A stretch of 64,000 nt of DNA. Origin: Pseudomonas sp. Q11 (lineage in GTDB: Bacteria > Pseudomonadota > Gammaproteobacteria > Pseudomonadales > Pseudomonadaceae). The notes under the pieces are model-generated. The model was not told the origin of the DNA. It saw nothing but the letters and a program-made list of their open reading frames with translations, and searched no databases. Of the stretch, positions 18,303 to 26,321 are shown in pieces. Positions within the stretch are counted from its first letter, which is position 1. Each line of letters starts with the position of its first letter. The position numbers and the translations under genes were made by a program. The stretch spans positions 93,110-157,109 of the forward strand of contig NZ_JAKNQY010000015.1 in the NCBI RefSeq assembly GCF_024494355.1, in the 5' to 3' direction.

Positions 18303-18401
18303 GCGGTTTATCCCCTCCAGTCCTGGCAAATACGGCCGATAGACCGGTGTCGGACAGCGCTGTGGCTGCCGACGAGCCGGCCTGGACAGGATTTTGCCGT
18401 T

Positions 18402-19190
18402 ATGACTGACACTCAAACTTCACCCGACACCCCCGCCGAAACGCCCGCTGCTCCAGTGGCGGAGCTGCCTTGGGCGGACGTACAGGCCGAGCACCATAAA
18501 ATGCTCCGGCTGGCACCGCTCAAGATCGACCGTGCCACGGGTGCGCGGCCGCTGCGGTTTGTCGAATTCAGCTATGCCGAGCGCCACAGCAAGGAGCGCA
18601 GTTTGCTGCGCATGAGCATCCAGTTGCCGGGCCAGCGGGTGCGCAAGGAACAGAATCATCTGGACGTCTGGGCCGATCACGTCGAAAAACGCCTGTATTT
18701 TTCCCCGGACAGCTTGCAGGTCGAGCCGCTGAACCGTGGCATCGGCCGCTTCCTCGCCGCACAGGGCATTACCTGGGCCAAGAAGCGCTGGTCGAGCTAC
18801 CGGGTCGATGGCAGCGATCTGAATAACAAGGACGCGCTGAACGAAGACACCCGCCTGCGCCGTGACCACTTCTTGAAAGCCCATGGTTTCGAAGTGGTCT
18901 ACGCCGACGCCCAGCACCTCAAAGGCAGCGTCAAGCCGGCGCAGGTGGGTAATCTGCTAGGGGACTGGAACACCGAGAAACTGCAGTTCGTGGAGATTCT
19001 CGAAGCCGCGCAGATGCTCCAGCAAGCCGAGCAAAACCTGGCGGAGCAGGAAGTCAAACTCAAGCAGCAGGAAGAAAAGGTCGCCAAGTTCAAACGCGAA
19101 GACAACGGCCTGCGTTTCACCATTACCTGCCTGGTGGCATTTGCCATGTTCCAGGCCGGGTTGTTGATCTGGATTGCGACGCGTAGTTGA
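18402..19190 (+). CDS. Hypothetical protein with coiled coil and C-terminal membrane anchor
   Basis: A 262-residue protein of unknown function. The order is a Pro/Thr-rich N-terminus (1-30), a globular basic domain (about 35-190), a glutamine-rich coiled coil (about 200-232, AQMLQQAEQNLAEQEVKLKQ onward) and a C-terminal membrane helix (FTITCLVAFAMFQAGLLIWIA). It is probably a tail-anchored inner-membrane protein facing the cytoplasm. I recognise no catalytic motif. It stands alone, followed by a REP pair. Confidence 0.75.
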   Translation: MTDTQTSPDTPAETPAAPVAELPWADVQAEHHKMLRLAPLKIDRATGARPLRFVEFSYAERHSKERSLLRMSIQLPGQRVRKEQNHLDVWADHVEKRLYFSPDSLQVEPLNRGIGRFLAAQGITWAKKRWSSYRVDGSDLNNKDALNEDTRLRRDHFLKAHGFEVVYADAQHLKGSVKPAQVGNLLGDWNTEKLQFVEILEAAQMLQQAEQNLAEQEVKLKQQEEKVAKFKREDNGLRFTITCLVAFAMFQAGLLIWIATRS

Positions 19191-19225
19191 TGACTGCCGC
19201 AGGGTGTTTGACAAAACTTTAACCT

Positions 19226-19356
19226 GTGGCGAGGGGATTTATCCCCGCTGGGCTGCGTAGCAGCCCCCAAAGAGCTGAATGCGATTTGCCTGACACATCG
19301 CGATGGCGGGGTTCAGGGCTGCTACGCAGCCCAGCGGGGATAAATCCCCTCGCCAC
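19226..19356. repeat. REP pair (GTGGCGAGGGGATTTATCC variant)
   Basis: GTGGCGAGGGGATTTATCCC starts at 19226 and its inverse ends at 19356. The inner arms GGGCTGCGTAGCAGCCC and GGGCTGCTACGCAGCCC are also complementary. It lies between a plus-strand gene and the 3' end of prmB. Confidence 0.85.
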
Positions 19357-19384
19357 AAGGACGGTTCCGTCAGATCAATTGTCC

Positions 19385-20293
19385 TCAAACCCGCGAAGCA
19401 AACAACGCCTGATGCTGACGGCACTGTTCGGCACTGAGCATGAACACACCATGCCCGCCACGTTCGAAGTCCAGCCAGGCAAAATCGACTTCCGGGTACA
19501 ACGCCTCGACGTGAACCTGGCTGTTGCCCACCTCGACAATCAACAAGCCCTTCTCGGTCAGATGGTCGGCGGCCTCGGCCAGCATCCGGCGCACCAGGTT
19601 CAAGCCATCATCGCCACAGGCCAGGCCCAGTTCCGGCTCGTGCTGATACTCCTGGGGCATGTCGGCGAAATCTTCGGCATCGACGTAGGGCGGGTTCGAC
19701 ACGATCAGGTCGAAACGCTGGCCCGGCAAGCCCTCGAAACCATCTCCCTGGACAGTGAACACGCGCTCGTCGACGCCGTGACGCTCGATGTTCTGGTTGG
19801 CCACTTCCAACGCTTCGAACGACAGGTCAGCCAGCACCACCTCCGCCTCCGGGAATTCGAAAGCGCACGCGATGCCGATGCAGCCGGAACCGGTGCAGAG
19901 GTCGAGAATCCGTGCAGGCTCCTGACCCAGCCAGGGCGCAAAACGGTTTTCGATCAGTTCACCAATGGGCGAGCGTGGAATGAGCACGCGCTCGTCGACG
20001 ATGAAAGACATTCCGCAGAACCAGGCTTCACCCAGTAGGTAGGCCGCCGGAATACGTTCGGCGATGCGGCGGCGCAGCAGACGCTGCACATGGACCAGCT
20101 CTTCGTCTTCGAGACGGCAGTCCAGGTAGCTATCGGCAATTTCCCACGGCAGATGCAACGCGCCCAACACCAGTTGACGGGCTTCATCCCACGCATTGTC
20201 GGTGCCATGGCCGAAAAACAGATCCTCTCCATGGAAACGGCTGACGGCCCAACGAATATGGTCGCGCAGGGTACGGAGACGGGAAGTGATCAC
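19385..20293 (-). CDS. prmB: Ribosomal protein uL3 glutamine N5-methyltransferase
   Basis: A 302-residue SAM-dependent methyltransferase. PrmB methylates a glutamine of ribosomal protein L3. The SAM motif I is ILDLCTGSGCIGIACA and the catalytic motif is LIVSNPPYVDAEDF (NPPY), shared with PrmC. The N-terminal DHIRWAVSRFHGEDLFFGHGTDNAWDEARQLV is PrmB-specific. The start is a GTG at 20293 with TGGAG about ten bases upstream. The neighbours aroC and the Smr gene agree with this assignment. Confidence 0.93.
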   Translation of the reverse strand: MITSRLRTLRDHIRWAVSRFHGEDLFFGHGTDNAWDEARQLVLGALHLPWEIADSYLDCRLEDEELVHVQRLLRRRIAERIPAAYLLGEAWFCGMSFIVDERVLIPRSPIGELIENRFAPWLGQEPARILDLCTGSGCIGIACAFEFPEAEVVLADLSFEALEVANQNIERHGVDERVFTVQGDGFEGLPGQRFDLIVSNPPYVDAEDFADMPQEYQHEPELGLACGDDGLNLVRRMLAEAADHLTEKGLLIVEVGNSQVHVEALYPEVDFAWLDFERGGHGVFMLSAEQCRQHQALFASRV

Positions 20294-20559
20294 GGCGGCA
20301 AACTCCAGAAAAAACGACTGGCGAGTCTACCAGCCAAACACTCCCCTCACCAAAACACGCCTCAAACACACATCAAGCACGCACGAAAAAGGCCGGGAAA
20401 GATGTAGGATTTATCCGTTTCTTGCGCTGACTATTGAACAAGACGGACATCTTGACAAGGCTGTAGGCCAGCAACGACGGCCCTTGCGATGGAAGCGATT
20501 CACAGAACCGCTCAGCCAGAGGAGAATGTCGCAAAAGCCCCACTCGAAGGAGCCCCAGA

Positions 20560-21150
20560 ATGTCCGTTCCAAAAACGATGTTTCAACTCAGCGGTCGCGG
20601 TTACGCGGCGGCCAATCTGAGTCAAGCGACGCTGATCATCATCGATGCCCAGAAAGAATACCTCGCCGGCCCCCTGGCGTTGAGTGGCATGGATGCAGCG
20701 GTTGCGAACATCAGGCAATTGCTCGGCGCGGCCCGTGCCGCCGGCCGGCCGATCGTGCATGTGCGTCACCTGGGCACCCATGGCGGGCTGTTCGATCCAC
20801 AGGGCGAACGTGGGGAGTTCATTACCGGCCTGGAACCCCAGGGCGACGAAACCGTGGTGGAAAAACTGCTGCCCAGCGCGTTTCACGGCACCGAGTTGAA
20901 AAAACGCCTGGAGGACCTCGGCCCCCTGGACCTGATCGTTTGCGGTTTCATGAGCCATTCCAGCGTCAGCACCACCGTGCGTGCCGCCAAGAACCTGGGC
21001 TTTCGTTGCACCCTGGTCGAAGACGCCTGCACCACTCGCGATCTGCCACACAAGGGCGGTGTCCTGAGCGCCGAACACGTGCACCAGACCGAAATGGCGA
21101 TCATGGCGGACAACTTCGCCACCCTGGCCCTGACCCGCGATTTCATCTGA
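20560..21150 (+). CDS. Cysteine hydrolase (isochorismatase-like)
   Basis: A 196-residue isochorismatase-fold protein. The catalytic aspartate is in TLIIIDAQKEYLAG, the lysine in VEKLLPSAFHGT and the region of the nucleophilic cysteine in RCTLVEDACTTRD. The typical GxxS-H segment is CGFMSHSSVSTTVRAAKNLGF; note that the usual cysteine near this point (V-C-T/S-H) reads F-M-S-H, and the visible cysteines are C in DACTT and in IVCGF. So the nucleophile is uncertain. AAGGAG precedes the ATG. The substrate, an amide or isochorismate-like compound, is unknown. Confidence 0.82.
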   Translation: MSVPKTMFQLSGRGYAAANLSQATLIIIDAQKEYLAGPLALSGMDAAVANIRQLLGAARAAGRPIVHVRHLGTHGGLFDPQGERGEFITGLEPQGDETVVEKLLPSAFHGTELKKRLEDLGPLDLIVCGFMSHSSVSTTVRAAKNLGFRCTLVEDACTTRDLPHKGGVLSAEHVHQTEMAIMADNFATLALTRDFI

Positions 21151-21280
21151 CTCCCCTCGATAAGCGGCCCGGTGCGCCGCTTATCCGCAAAAGCCTCTCA
21201 TTTGCCGCAATTGCCGTAGTGTCAGGAACAACCCGAACATCTTCCGGTCGAAGGGCCGATACCCATTGAGGAAGGTCGGA

Positions 21281-21601
21281 ATGAAGTTATCCGATGGTTT
21301 TGACGCACGTCGCTTGCGGCCCAAAGGCCCGAGCACCTGGCGCCTGCGTTTCGGCGCGGCGCTCGCGGCGCTCCTGGCAACGCTCGGTGTACTGCTGGCC
21401 ATGGCCGGCGCCGCCAGCCTGCTTGGCCGCCCGCCCGCCCTGGGCGAGTTGAATGCAAGCCCGCTCGGCTCGACGATCATTCTGGTGATCGGCTTGCTGG
21501 TACTGCTTTTTGGCGTCTGGCTGTGGCGTCTTTGCCGCCGTCGGGCTCGCCAATCCCTGGAGCTGGCCATGGCTCCTCACTTGATGAAAAAGCACGACTG
21601 A
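21281..21601 (+). CDS. Small two-helix membrane protein
   Basis: A 106-residue protein with two membrane segments (about residues 20-48 and 64-85), a basic RLCRRRARQ stretch after the second, and a charged tail. The start ATG has GAGGAAGG upstream. No family is recognised. It lies 74 bases before the Smr-domain gene and may be cotranscribed with it. Confidence 0.65.
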   Translation: MKLSDGFDARRLRPKGPSTWRLRFGAALAALLATLGVLLAMAGAASLLGRPPALGELNASPLGSTIILVIGLLVLLFGVWLWRLCRRRARQSLELAMAPHLMKKHD

Positions 21602-21675
21602 CCCGCCGCCCGACGTTTTGTCGCGCCGGATCCCGCAGGAGTTGGGTAAACTGGCCGGCCTTCGCGGAGGCTGAC

Positions 21676-22233
21676 ATGCAAGACGACGACTTTTCCCTGT
21701 TCAAAAGTGCGATCCAGGGCGTTAAACCGATCAAGCACGACCGTGCCGAAACCGGCAAACCCAAGACAGATCGCGCACAAATCGCCAAGCTGCGCCAGGC
21801 CGCCACGGTGCGCACCGATGCCACGACCGTGGATGGCTTGTCCGACCAGTTCGTGATCGACGTAGGCCCTGAAGACGAACTGATGTGGGCTCGCGACGGC
21901 GTCCAGGAAAGCCAGATGCGCAAGCTGAAGGTTGGCCAGATTCCCTTCGAAGGCAGTCTCGACCTGCACGGCATGACCGTGGAAAAGGCCCGGGAAACCC
22001 TCTGGGCCTTCCTGGCCGAAGCCACCCGATTCGAGATCCGTTGCGTGCGCGTCACCCACGGCAAGGCCGTGCGACTGGACGGCAAGCGGCCGATGATCAA
22101 GAGCCACGTCAACACCTGGCTGCGCCAGCACCCGCAAGTGCTGGGCTTCACCTCCTGCCAGGCGAAACACGGTGGCGCCGGAGCCGTGTATGTGATGCTC
22201 AAGCGCACCATGATGGAAGGCCGCGACGAGTAG
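21676..22233 (+). CDS. Smr-domain protein (SmrA/SmrB type)
   Basis: A 185-residue cytoplasmic protein with a C-terminal Smr domain. The motif SLDLHGMTVEKARE (DLHG) is followed by VRVTHGKAVRLDG and the closing KHGGAGAVYVMLKRT. E. coli SmrB, which has the same architecture, cuts mRNA at collided ribosomes. The N-terminal DDFSLFKSAIQGVKPIK resembles E. coli SmrA (YdaL) more, so I leave the symbol open. GCGGAGG precedes the ATG. In the ancestral order folE followed directly; the integrated element now separates them. Confidence 0.87.
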   Translation: MQDDDFSLFKSAIQGVKPIKHDRAETGKPKTDRAQIAKLRQAATVRTDATTVDGLSDQFVIDVGPEDELMWARDGVQESQMRKLKVGQIPFEGSLDLHGMTVEKARETLWAFLAEATRFEIRCVRVTHGKAVRLDGKRPMIKSHVNTWLRQHPQVLGFTSCQAKHGGAGAVYVMLKRTMMEGRDE

Positions 22234-22310
22234 CGCTCGATTGCCGAGCTTGCAGCGCCGTGTCCGCCACCGTACCCTTGCCCTTTGCGTAAAATCCCAC
22301 AGGTAGTTTC

Positions 22311-22406
22311 ATGTCTCTGGAACAGAATTACACCGCTATGTGGGGTGGGTTCTGCTTGGTTGCGAGAGGTAATGAAATCGGGTGGGTTGTGCTCAGGGTT
22401 ACCTGA
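22311..22406 (+). pseudogene. Stranded 5' fragment of folE at the left element junction
   Basis: ATGTCTCTGGAACAGAATTA begins a frame reading MSLEQNYTA, the exact start I know for Pseudomonas GTP cyclohydrolase I. After codon 9 the similarity ends and the frame runs to a stop at 22404-22406 through unrelated sequence. An AGG ribosome site lies upstream. The intact gene resumes at 30720 with VTLEQNYTAILG. So the native folE promoter and first codons remain here, cut off by an insertion. Confidence 0.9.
22317..22339. repeat. attL-like direct repeat (left end of integrated element)
   Basis: CTGGAACAGAA-T-TACACCGC-T-AT at 22317-22339 matches 30726-30748 with only two differences (positions 22328 and 22337), both third codon positions of folE. 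Such imperfect copies are expected where an element carries its own version of the target gene's 5' end. I infer that the crossover site lies within this stretch. Confidence 0.8.
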
Positions 22407-22432
22407 TTTCTCTCGCCTAAACGCAACGATTG

Positions 22433-22449
22433 GTACGGAAATTGGTACG
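22433..22449 (+). repeat. GGTAC-AATTGGTAC repeat, possible integrase arm site
   Basis: GGTACGGAAATTGGTAC lies just inside the left junction. A related form, GGTACAAAATTGGTAC, is found at 24219-24234 (minus strand) and at the very end of the integrase gene near the right junction. Paired short repeats near both ends of an element are what arm-type integrase sites look like; this is inferred from pattern and position. Confidence 0.45.
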
Positions 22450-22479
22450 AGATCTACCCAACCCATACCTGAAAGTCCT

Positions 22480-22504
22480 GCGTCGGGTTGCAACGACGCC
22501 TTTT
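22480..22504 (+). terminator. Rho-independent terminator inside left end of element
   Basis: GCGTCG (22480-22485) and CGACGC (22494-22499) form a stem with an eight-base loop, followed by TTTT at 22501-22504. It would stop transcription entering from the orphaned folE promoter, shielding the element's genes. Confidence 0.6.
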
Positions 22505-22611
22505 CATAGCCGAACACAATCCATCACACATCTGCATCTCAGCTTGCGCTCAAGTGCAGGTAGGAACTGACATCTGTTCACTGCCCTAAACGACAAGTCG
22601 GGTCTAAAAAA

Positions 22612-23324
22612 ATGGATATTAAAGAGTTTTGCCTCGCTCATGGATTCGATATGAGCAAATGTGCAGTCGCGTTAGGTGGTGGGAGCTTCGTATTGGTGGA
22701 GCTTAAAACCTCGCCTGTGGAATTCTTGAGCTTAGCGGAAGACGATTTTGAACGAGGCGGACTGTCGGCCCTTATCAATGCAACAACTAATGTGAAGCGC
22801 GCAATTATCTGTCAGCTTGACCAACTGCTGATCTCGTTTGGGTATCAGTCACTCAGATTGGATGTCCGGAAAAGATAAGGCGATTGAGAGCGCTTGGCTT
22901 ACTGGCGCCGAGCCTTTTGCGTAAAGTGGTCAAAATGCGAAATATTCTTGAGCACGAATATGGACGCCCTGAGCTTAAATCAGTTGAGGAAGCGCTAGAC
23001 ATCGCAAGTCTGTTTGTAATGTCCGCTTCAGCTATGTTCATTCCTTTTGATGATGTCTTAGAATTTACGCTTCCTGACGGTTCAAACGGGGATAGCCCTG
23101 TAACGCATATCACTGCCGGTTTAAACCGAGACTCTCGTGGTGTTTTCTATACTGTCTACGCATATGAGCCCGGCGGATATGGTGGGCGATGCGTTGGTCA
23201 ATGTGAGATTAAATCAGGGCACGTACTTTTTGAAGCGATGGTTAAGCTTTCTGCATCGTTGATGCTTCGTTACAAAGTCGAACAGGCTTTCAGTGATTTT
23301 GACAAGGCGTACTCGATGATATGA
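22612..23324 (+). pseudogene. HEPN-domain protein gene split by a single-base frameshift
   Basis: Two consecutive open frames (22612-22878, 88 residues; continuing in another frame to 23324) together read as one HEPN-like helical domain. Part one ends in AIICQLDQLLISFGYQSLRLDV. Part two continues PEKIRRLRALGLLAPSLLRKVVKMRNILEHEY, which holds the R-x4-H motif (RNILEH) of HEPN ribonucleases. The join falls at a CC pair at 22866-22867; one extra C there would restore a single 237-residue protein. The C-terminal 100 residues are a beta-rich part I do not recognise. AT-rich composition marks it as acquired. A sequencing error could give the same picture. Confidence 0.65.
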
Positions 23325-23537
23325 GCCTGGGCAACGTTAGGGGTACAACTTTCCCCATTTTTGCCCAAGTCCTATGAGAGCACGTGCCCCTATTGGTGGA
23401 ACTCCCAGAATTGGGGTGCTGCAGGCTAGCGCAATAGCTCATAGCTAAACGCCTGCGCGTTAGACGAAGGCAATGGATGGTTCCGCTATGCAATTAGCGT
23501 TTTTTCTGCAACCCATACAGCGAAGGGAGTTGTTCTG

Positions 23538-24056
23538 ATGTTCCGTATATTTTTTTCTGGTTGCCTGCTGGGCATCCTTAGCTTGCTGCAAGGTTGCTCT
23601 AGCGGTCCATCATTAGACCACCGGCCTTACTATCAAGGGCCGGCAGAAGCATACGCCAATAGCGCTACAGTCTACGTTTATCGTCCAGTACACAGGGCTG
23701 CTCGCCGAGTGAACCTATATATTGAACTCGATGATCAGCAGGTGGCAGAGCTACCATCTGGCGGCTATCTGAAACTCCAGCTGCCTGAAGGCTCCCACGT
23801 CTTTGAGGCCAACACGCCGCCGCTTGGGGGCTCTTTCATCGGAGACCGCTTCAATCTCACTGTCAAAAAAGGGAACGTATATTTCATCGCTGGTCAAATT
23901 CTTGAAACGCGCCCTACTGACGATCAGACTCTGGGTACTGTTAAAGATGGACTATTCGGTGGTGAGCGGCTTTTTTTCCGTTGGGCTATGGTGCCTCAAG
24001 AAATGGCTGAGAAGAGAATGAGTTTTTGCCGCCTCGTGCCCCCTACGCCGATCTAG
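23538..24056 (+). CDS. DUF2846-type lipoprotein
   Basis: A 172-residue lipoprotein. The signal peptide MFRIFFSGCLLGILSLLQGC ends in the lipobox LLQGC, so it is probably anchored in the outer or inner membrane facing the periplasm. The body (TVYVYRPVHRAARRVNLYIELDDQQVAELPSGGYLKLQLPEGSHVFEA) has the beta-rich DUF2846 pattern. A GAAGGGAG ribosome site precedes the ATG. Function unknown. It is cargo of the integrated element and convergent with the next gene. Confidence 0.75.
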   Translation: MFRIFFSGCLLGILSLLQGCSSGPSLDHRPYYQGPAEAYANSATVYVYRPVHRAARRVNLYIELDDQQVAELPSGGYLKLQLPEGSHVFEANTPPLGGSFIGDRFNLTVKKGNVYFIAGQILETRPTDDQTLGTVKDGLFGGERLFFRWAMVPQEMAEKRMSFCRLVPPTPI

Positions 24057-24100
24057 TACTCTATCGAAATTGCCAGCTTACTCGACCAAGCTCCTCGTAA

Positions 24101-24127
24101 GATCCCTATCCCAACGCGGATAGGGAT
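24101..24127. terminator. Hairpin between convergent genes
   Basis: GATCCCTATCC (24101-24111) and GGATAGGGAT (24117-24126) form a stem of about ten pairs with a short loop. There is no long T run. It lies downstream of the lipoprotein gene and could act on either strand. Confidence 0.55.
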
Positions 24128-24182
24128 TCGCGTCCTTCAAGCCTACCGATGATGGATAGGCACCTCTTTGATTAAAAGGCTC

Positions 24183-24203
24183 GCCCTGTAAGGCCTACAG
24201 GGC
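24183..24203. terminator. Second hairpin between convergent genes
   Basis: GCCCTGTA (24183-24190) and TACAGGGC (24196-24203) are perfectly complementary around a five-base loop. Together with the hairpin at 24101 it punctuates the space between the convergent lipoprotein and secreted-protein genes. Confidence 0.5.
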
Positions 24204-24218
24204 AGGCTAAGCTCTCAA

Positions 24219-24234
24219 GTACCAATTTTGTACC
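24219..24234 (-). repeat. GGTACAAAATTGGTAC repeat
   Basis: Read on the minus strand, this 16-base string is identical to one near the integrase stop at 30659-30674 and similar to 22433-22449. See the arm-site entry at 22433. Confidence 0.45.
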
Positions 24235-24268
24235 ATCGAAGCAATAATTCACCCGCAGGCTGAAAGTA

Positions 24269-25441
24269 CTAGAAAGCGCTCGCTGGGGGCTCTTTTCCTG
24301 TCCAGTATGATCGGTAGGCCGACACTGTCACGACGTCCCCTGCTCGCAAATTACCGCTGAACCCACCAGCCCCGCCCTCTATCGCCATCAGATACTGCTT
24401 ATGAACAGCAGACACGTCTATTCGCTCAACGAGGGGCAGCGGCTTTCCATTGAGGGCAGCACCCCTAACCACCGCACTGTGACCAAACTGGAAAGACACC
24501 ATCTCGATCCGTTGTGAAGCACTGTGCTGCTTGGTGGCAATACGCAATGCTACGCCCGTCCTTCCTACGGCAGTCCATGACGAAAGCTGTTCCCCGGATT
24601 CAACCCGTTGCAGCAGATCGGTGCCGCTGGCATTTAAGGGGTAGATCTGCGCGCCCGCGAGTGAGAACCCGTGCAGGTCCTGCACCGCTCTCACCGTCGT
24701 CTGAATGGTCGTTCCGTTCCCCTGAAACACATAGGCTACCGAAACCCTCGCCATCACTGATCTTTCTTTCGTTGGGCTGAGAACGTCGTAAACCTCGTCG
24801 ACCGAAACCTTGCTCACTGCCTTGAACTCTTCCGCCAACGACTGATGTTTGTCGGAACGAACAGATATTGAAACCCGTCGCACAGATGGATAGATCTGGG
24901 CCCGGCTCTGCCCCTTGGAAGACAGTTTCGCGCCTCCCCCAACCTCGGTCAGGTCTCCATCAACTACGGTCTTGAACTTCCAACTCCCTGACAAACTATG
25001 TTCACTGGATATAAATGTTGCTATGCCCTTTTCAAGAGACACGACCCTAAACCCCGCGCCCTTTTGATCCGTCCACTCACTGCCGATGCTCACCGCTGGC
25101 CCGACCGGCAAAGCCACGCCGAAGAAGGCACCGTGGTTAGCTCCAATATAGGTGCCATTGAATTTAAGCGGAACAGCCTCGTCGCGCTCGGCTGAAACGA
25201 GAAAGCCCCGGGCGAACGGCAGTTGACCGTTCATAGGAACTATCCGGGCCCCACCGTAATTGACCACCTGGTTGCCTAGTGCTGGGTCCTTTAGATCAAC
25301 CTTTCTCACAAGGTAACGGTTTGTGCCAAATGAAGAACGGATGAAAACTGAATCGCCAATCATGGAAGCCTCAGTTCCGCTTTTGGCCAAGACGCTCGTC
25401 GATCCTAATAGCGTTATAACTCCACAGATCAACAGTTTCAT
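24269..25441 (-). CDS. Secreted orphan protein
   Basis: A 390-residue exported protein with a clear signal peptide (MKLLICGVITLLGSTSVLA^KSG). The rest is rich in beta-strand patterns and has no cysteine, which suggests a periplasmic or extracellular domain protein. I do not recognise the family. AGAGGA lies directly upstream of the ATG. It is divergent from the 25722 gene, and its composition is that of the element rather than of the core genes. Confidence 0.65.
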   Translation of the reverse strand: MKLLICGVITLLGSTSVLAKSGTEASMIGDSVFIRSSFGTNRYLVRKVDLKDPALGNQVVNYGGARIVPMNGQLPFARGFLVSAERDEAVPLKFNGTYIGANHGAFFGVALPVGPAVSIGSEWTDQKGAGFRVVSLEKGIATFISSEHSLSGSWKFKTVVDGDLTEVGGGAKLSSKGQSRAQIYPSVRRVSISVRSDKHQSLAEEFKAVSKVSVDEVYDVLSPTKERSVMARVSVAYVFQGNGTTIQTTVRAVQDLHGFSLAGAQIYPLNASGTDLLQRVESGEQLSSWTAVGRTGVALRIATKQHSASQRIEMVSFQFGHSAVVRGAALNGKPLPLVERIDVSAVHKQYLMAIEGGAGGFSGNLRAGDVVTVSAYRSYWTGKEPPASAF

Positions 25442-25477
25442 TCTTTCCTCTTAGAACCGTACATATGGATCAATAGT

Positions 25478-25519
25478 CGGGAGGGTACGAGCACAACGCG
25501 GCCGTGCTCGTACCTCCCG
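25478..25519. repeat. Long inverted repeat in a divergent intergenic region
   Basis: CGGGAGGGTACGAGCAC (25478-25494) pairs with GTGCTCGTACCTCCCG (25504-25519), with one bulged G, around the loop AACGCGGCC. The arms are much longer than in a normal terminator. It lies 37 bases upstream of the secreted-protein start, in its 5' leader if transcribed. The rest of the 280-base gap up to 25721 holds nothing I recognise. Confidence 0.7.
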
Positions 25520-25721
25520 CAATGGTTGTGTGCGGACAATACGTGATGGTGCCACTTGAGCCAACCATACTCAGCCTGGCGCTGCCAGTCATGAGGCCAA
25601 GGTCCCCGTGCATAATTGCAGCAACACAGCTTTTCAGCCCATGAACGCACCTTGCACGAATAATGGCAATTTGATATATTGCCAAGATTTTTTGCGCATG
25701 CCAAATTCAGGCTCATAAGGG

Positions 25722-26321
25722 ATGGCCAGAGTGACCAAACGAAGTAACCTATTTGTCATCGCAGTTGCCGGGCTGGTGATTGCACTGATCGTCACCTTAG
25801 GTGAGTGGCGACTGAACAAAAAAAACATATGGGATGAGCTGACACAGGATGCTCCAGAGAAACCAGGGCTTGCTGCGATTTTTTTGAGAGAAGAAATAGC
25901 TGGCTTTAGTGACGCCCAGCTATCAAATCTAGCCAGATCGATCATTGAAACAAGGGACATTGAATTTTCCCAGAAGTTAACAAACGCTTTCATTTACTCC
26001 GGCAAAGACAAAGAAAGCAAAAAACTAGCGGTTCTCATTGCGGAACAGGGGTTCGTCCGTAAAAATGACTTGGTTCTAGCCAATCGCGCCGCACTTGAAT
26101 ATAAGATGGGGCGATTCATACAAAAGAATTATGAGAAAGCCACGACAATCCTGACAAGCCCAGTACTTGCGCAGGTACCCATCTCAAAATTCTATTTAGC
26201 AGAGATTCTTTTAGACAATAGCAACCCAAATAATGACCCAGTAGCAGCCAGACAACTACTAAACGAGTCAGCTGCCTCAGGCATCGAAGCAGCAAAGAAA
26301 AAGCTTAAGGAACTGATGTGA
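25722..26321 (+). CDS. Membrane-anchored TPR/Sel1-like protein
   Basis: A 199-residue protein with one N-terminal membrane helix (LFVIAVAGLVIALIVTLGEW) and a helical remainder. The last 70 residues (YEKATTILTSPVLAQVPISKFYLAEILLDN...DPVAARQLLNESAASGIEAAKKKLKEL) have the Sel1/TPR helix-pair pattern. It overlaps the acyltransferase gene by four bases (GTGA), so the two products are made together. A scaffolding role for polysaccharide modification, as AlgK has in alginate export, is possible but not shown. Confidence 0.7.
   Translation: MARVTKRSNLFVIAVAGLVIALIVTLGEWRLNKKNIWDELTQDAPEKPGLAAIFLREEIAGFSDAQLSNLARSIIETRDIEFSQKLTNAFIYSGKDKESKKLAVLIAEQGFVRKNDLVLANRAALEYKMGRFIQKNYEKATTILTSPVLAQVPISKFYLAEILLDNSNPNNDPVAARQLLNESAASGIEAAKKKLKELM

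Noticed and set aside
22855..22880. Programmed -1 frameshift joining the two HEPN halves.
   Set aside because: There is no X-XXY-YYZ slippery heptamer in the right phase; loss of one C in a C run is a simpler explanation.
23325..23537. CGCGTTAGAC near 23457 looks like the GTTRRRY core of an integron attC site behind the HEPN gene.
   Set aside because: No matching RYYYAAC partner or second core at a normal attC spacing was found, and no integron integrase is present.
25442..25721. The long hairpin and open frame on the minus strand were considered as the end of a group II intron or transposase.
   Set aside because: No reverse transcriptase, maturase or transposase motif is visible, and the frame reads as low-complexity shadow sequence.
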